Of a stretch of DNA of 64,000 nt, positions 62,400-64,000 are shown piece by piece; the first letter of the stretch is position 1; each line of letters begins with the position of its first letter. The position numbers and the translations under genes were made by a program. Origin of the DNA: CAVPWP01 sp963709395 (GTDB taxonomy: Bacteria > Pseudomonadota > Alphaproteobacteria > Rhodobacterales > Rhodobacteraceae); the NCBI GenBank assembly GCA_963709395.1, contig CAVPWP010000005.1:91333-155332 (forward strand). The letters run 5' to 3'. Below the pieces are notes generated by a model. The model had not been told where the DNA came from. It did not search any database and was given only the letters and a program-made list of their open reading frames with translations.

Positions 62400-63962
62400 G
62401 AAGCTCATCAGTTCTTTGCGACCGTCATGAGCGAGGCCGGTCTCCAATTCAATGTCGAGCCTCGCGGCTATGGGCGTCGTCTGGGACACGCGCGTCGCCT
62501 GATGCAAGTCCGGCCAGTCCCTTCGCCGATGAGAGCCTCGATGGCTTCCTCTGCGCCGGCTCGCAGAGGCAGAGTTCTGGCCGGACGTCTCCGGATACCT
62601 GGGGAGCCTCGATCTCCAATATGGGCGTCAGCTGATCGAAGGCGCCGCCAGGCCGAGGAGCTCCTCATCTTCCCCGCCGGAACGTTGAAGTCGATCCTGC
62701 CGTCTTTGTTGGGAGAGCCTCGCCTGAAATGGCGCTTCGAGCGACACCGCAGCACCAGTCTGCCCGCGATGCATTTCCGAAGGGCAGCCACATCACCAGT
62801 GATCGCGGGCGCGCATTCGTCACATGCTGGTCAGCATGGCGTTGCTCTGATCGACACCTGCCCGATGTGCCTTGAGACCCTTCAGCCCGGACGGGGTGGC
62901 TACGACAGCTGCCATTCGGCTGTCCTCTGGACCGGCTCGAGCACATCGCCGCGCCGGATGATGAGATCGCGATATCTGCGCTCATCGGCGGGCAGATGCG
63001 TCCGACCGGGCCGCGCTTGCCCCAACCCTGGCGTTCCGGACGCCCGCGGGTCTGGGTGAATTCATCTACTTCCTGGCGAGTGGACACGTCGAAACCATCA
63101 CCGGGAAGCAGGGCGAGGGCGGGCGCTTGCCGAGGAGAAGGCCGATGCGCCAGACGCGCGACTTCCTGCGCGAGGCCATGGCGACCCTTTCCGCATGGCC
63201 TGATGCGTTCCGGTCGGAAGTTGCGAGCCGCCTCGCGGACGGCTCCGACCGTGCGCCGTCCGCGCCCCGGCACGTCTCGGCCGCTGGTATCAGCGGCTTC
63301 ATGGCTTTCAGGGCCATCGCCTACGACGACTTCCGAAAAGAGCTCGGCGAGATCGTCCGGCGCGAATTCGATGGCTCCTATGTCGGGGGTGCTCCGGTCG
63401 TCGCTTCCGAGCGCGAGTGGATCAGTGCCGCCGAGGCAGCAAGGAGGCTTCGCGTACGTTGCGACGCATCGTCGACGCGGTCGGTAACAAGGGCGTTCCA
63501 GGAAAGCGACCAAGTCGCGGGATTCGGCCACCGTCACGCAGGTCCTGAATGGTGCAACCGTCGGGGTTGCGATCGCGCAGAACCGCGCCCGCTTCGGCGA
63601 ACAAGAAGACGGCCCGCGCATTCCTCGGGCTTTCGCGGAGAAACAGTTCGATTTCCTGGTTGCCGCGGGCTTTCTCTCCCCATGCGCTGCCGATGAGGTT
63701 ACCGCCGCTCGTGGATGGTCAGTACGACCTCCGGGAGCATCGCGGACATCGTAAGGACGATTGCCGGCAGGGCACAGAAACACGACGGCACGACGGTGGC
63801 CTTCAAGGAGGCTTTCACCTCCGCTTCACCACCGATACTGCCGGCTTGACCGAGGTATTCCGCGACCGGATAGCCAATCTGTCCCTACGTCCCGATAACG
63901 AGAAGATCATCAGGAACCTTCCAGGCTTCCGATTTTTGCGTTCCGAGGTCGACGCGGTTTAG
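62400..63962 (+). pseudogene. tniQ: TniQ/TnsD-like target-selection protein remnant
   Basis: This is the third gene in the tni order, heavily broken. A stretch near 62725-62905 (RFERHRSTSLP, HGVALIDTCPMCLETL) has a Cys-x2-Cys zinc finger of the TniQ/TnsD type. FLREAMATLSAWPDAFRSEV near 63150-63225 and EWISAAEAARRLRV near 63415-63460 could be its C-terminal helix-turn-helix part. Frames change repeatedly, and the last piece stops at 63962. In Tn7-like elements this protein recognises the attachment site. The assignment rests on gene order plus the zinc finger and is the weakest of the three. Confidence 0.45.
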
Positions 63963-64000
63963 GCCGACGCCCGGCACTGGCATGACCATGCAGGAGGTGT

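Overview
The window looks like chromosomal DNA of a Rhodobacterales alphaproteobacterium (Roseobacter/Paracoccaceae type). The base composition is GC-rich. There is a dnaA-dnaN-recF-gyrB block, a ubiE-ubiB pair divergent from mutM, an rpsT gene upstream of dnaA, an alphaproteobacterial flagellar block (motB, flgE, fliK, flgD) and a small gene resembling the gene-transfer-agent (GTA) head-spike base protein of Rhodobacter capsulatus. No rRNA, tRNA or CRISPR array was seen.

Region 1 (1-38.9 kb) is a large surface or exopolysaccharide locus. It holds a UDP-glucuronate epimerase-like gene, a broken secreted beta-helix protein, a WecE-type sugar aminotransferase next to a NeuD/PglD-type acyltransferase, a Wzx-type flippase, a Wzy-type polymerase or ligase, many glycosyltransferases (GT2, GT4, WecG/TagA), a sulfotransferase, an asparagine-synthase-type amidotransferase, an XrtD-type exosortase, an O-acyltransferase, and a nucleotide-sugar set (manC, phosphomannomutase, rfbB, rfbC, galE, ugd). 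Together they predict a complex acidic polysaccharide with uronic acids (possibly amidated), an N-acylated 4-amino-4,6-dideoxyhexose, a GDP-mannose-derived sugar, and sulfate and O-acyl decoration. A three-gene GTA head-spike-like operon (14.1-17.9 kb) sits in the middle of it. GTA head spikes are known to bind capsule, so the ligand and its synthesis genes appear to be side by side.

Region 2 (38.9-45 kb) is flagellar: motB, flgE, FlgN-like and FlgJ-like genes, fliK and flgD. It contains an abrupt junction where the 3' end of flgE is joined, in inverted orientation, to the first 47 codons of a flagellin gene across a 12-bp shared sequence. flgD carries a one-base insertion.

Region 3 (45-57.3 kb) is intact core genome: ubiB, ubiE, mutM, an enoyl-CoA hydratase, rpsT, dnaA, dnaN, recF, a LysE exporter and gyrB.

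Region 4 (57.3-64 kb) starts six bases after the gyrB stop codon with two 16-bp direct repeats. It then holds a badly decayed Tn7/Tn5053-like transposon: a divergent PD-(D/E)xK nuclease-like pseudogene followed by tniA-, tniB- and tniQ-like remnants running off the right edge.

A striking property of the window is that reading frames are broken in at least ten genes between 1.7 and 44.5 kb, while none of the genes from 45 to 57.3 kb is broken. Sequencing or assembly indels and true gene decay cannot be separated from the sequence alone.
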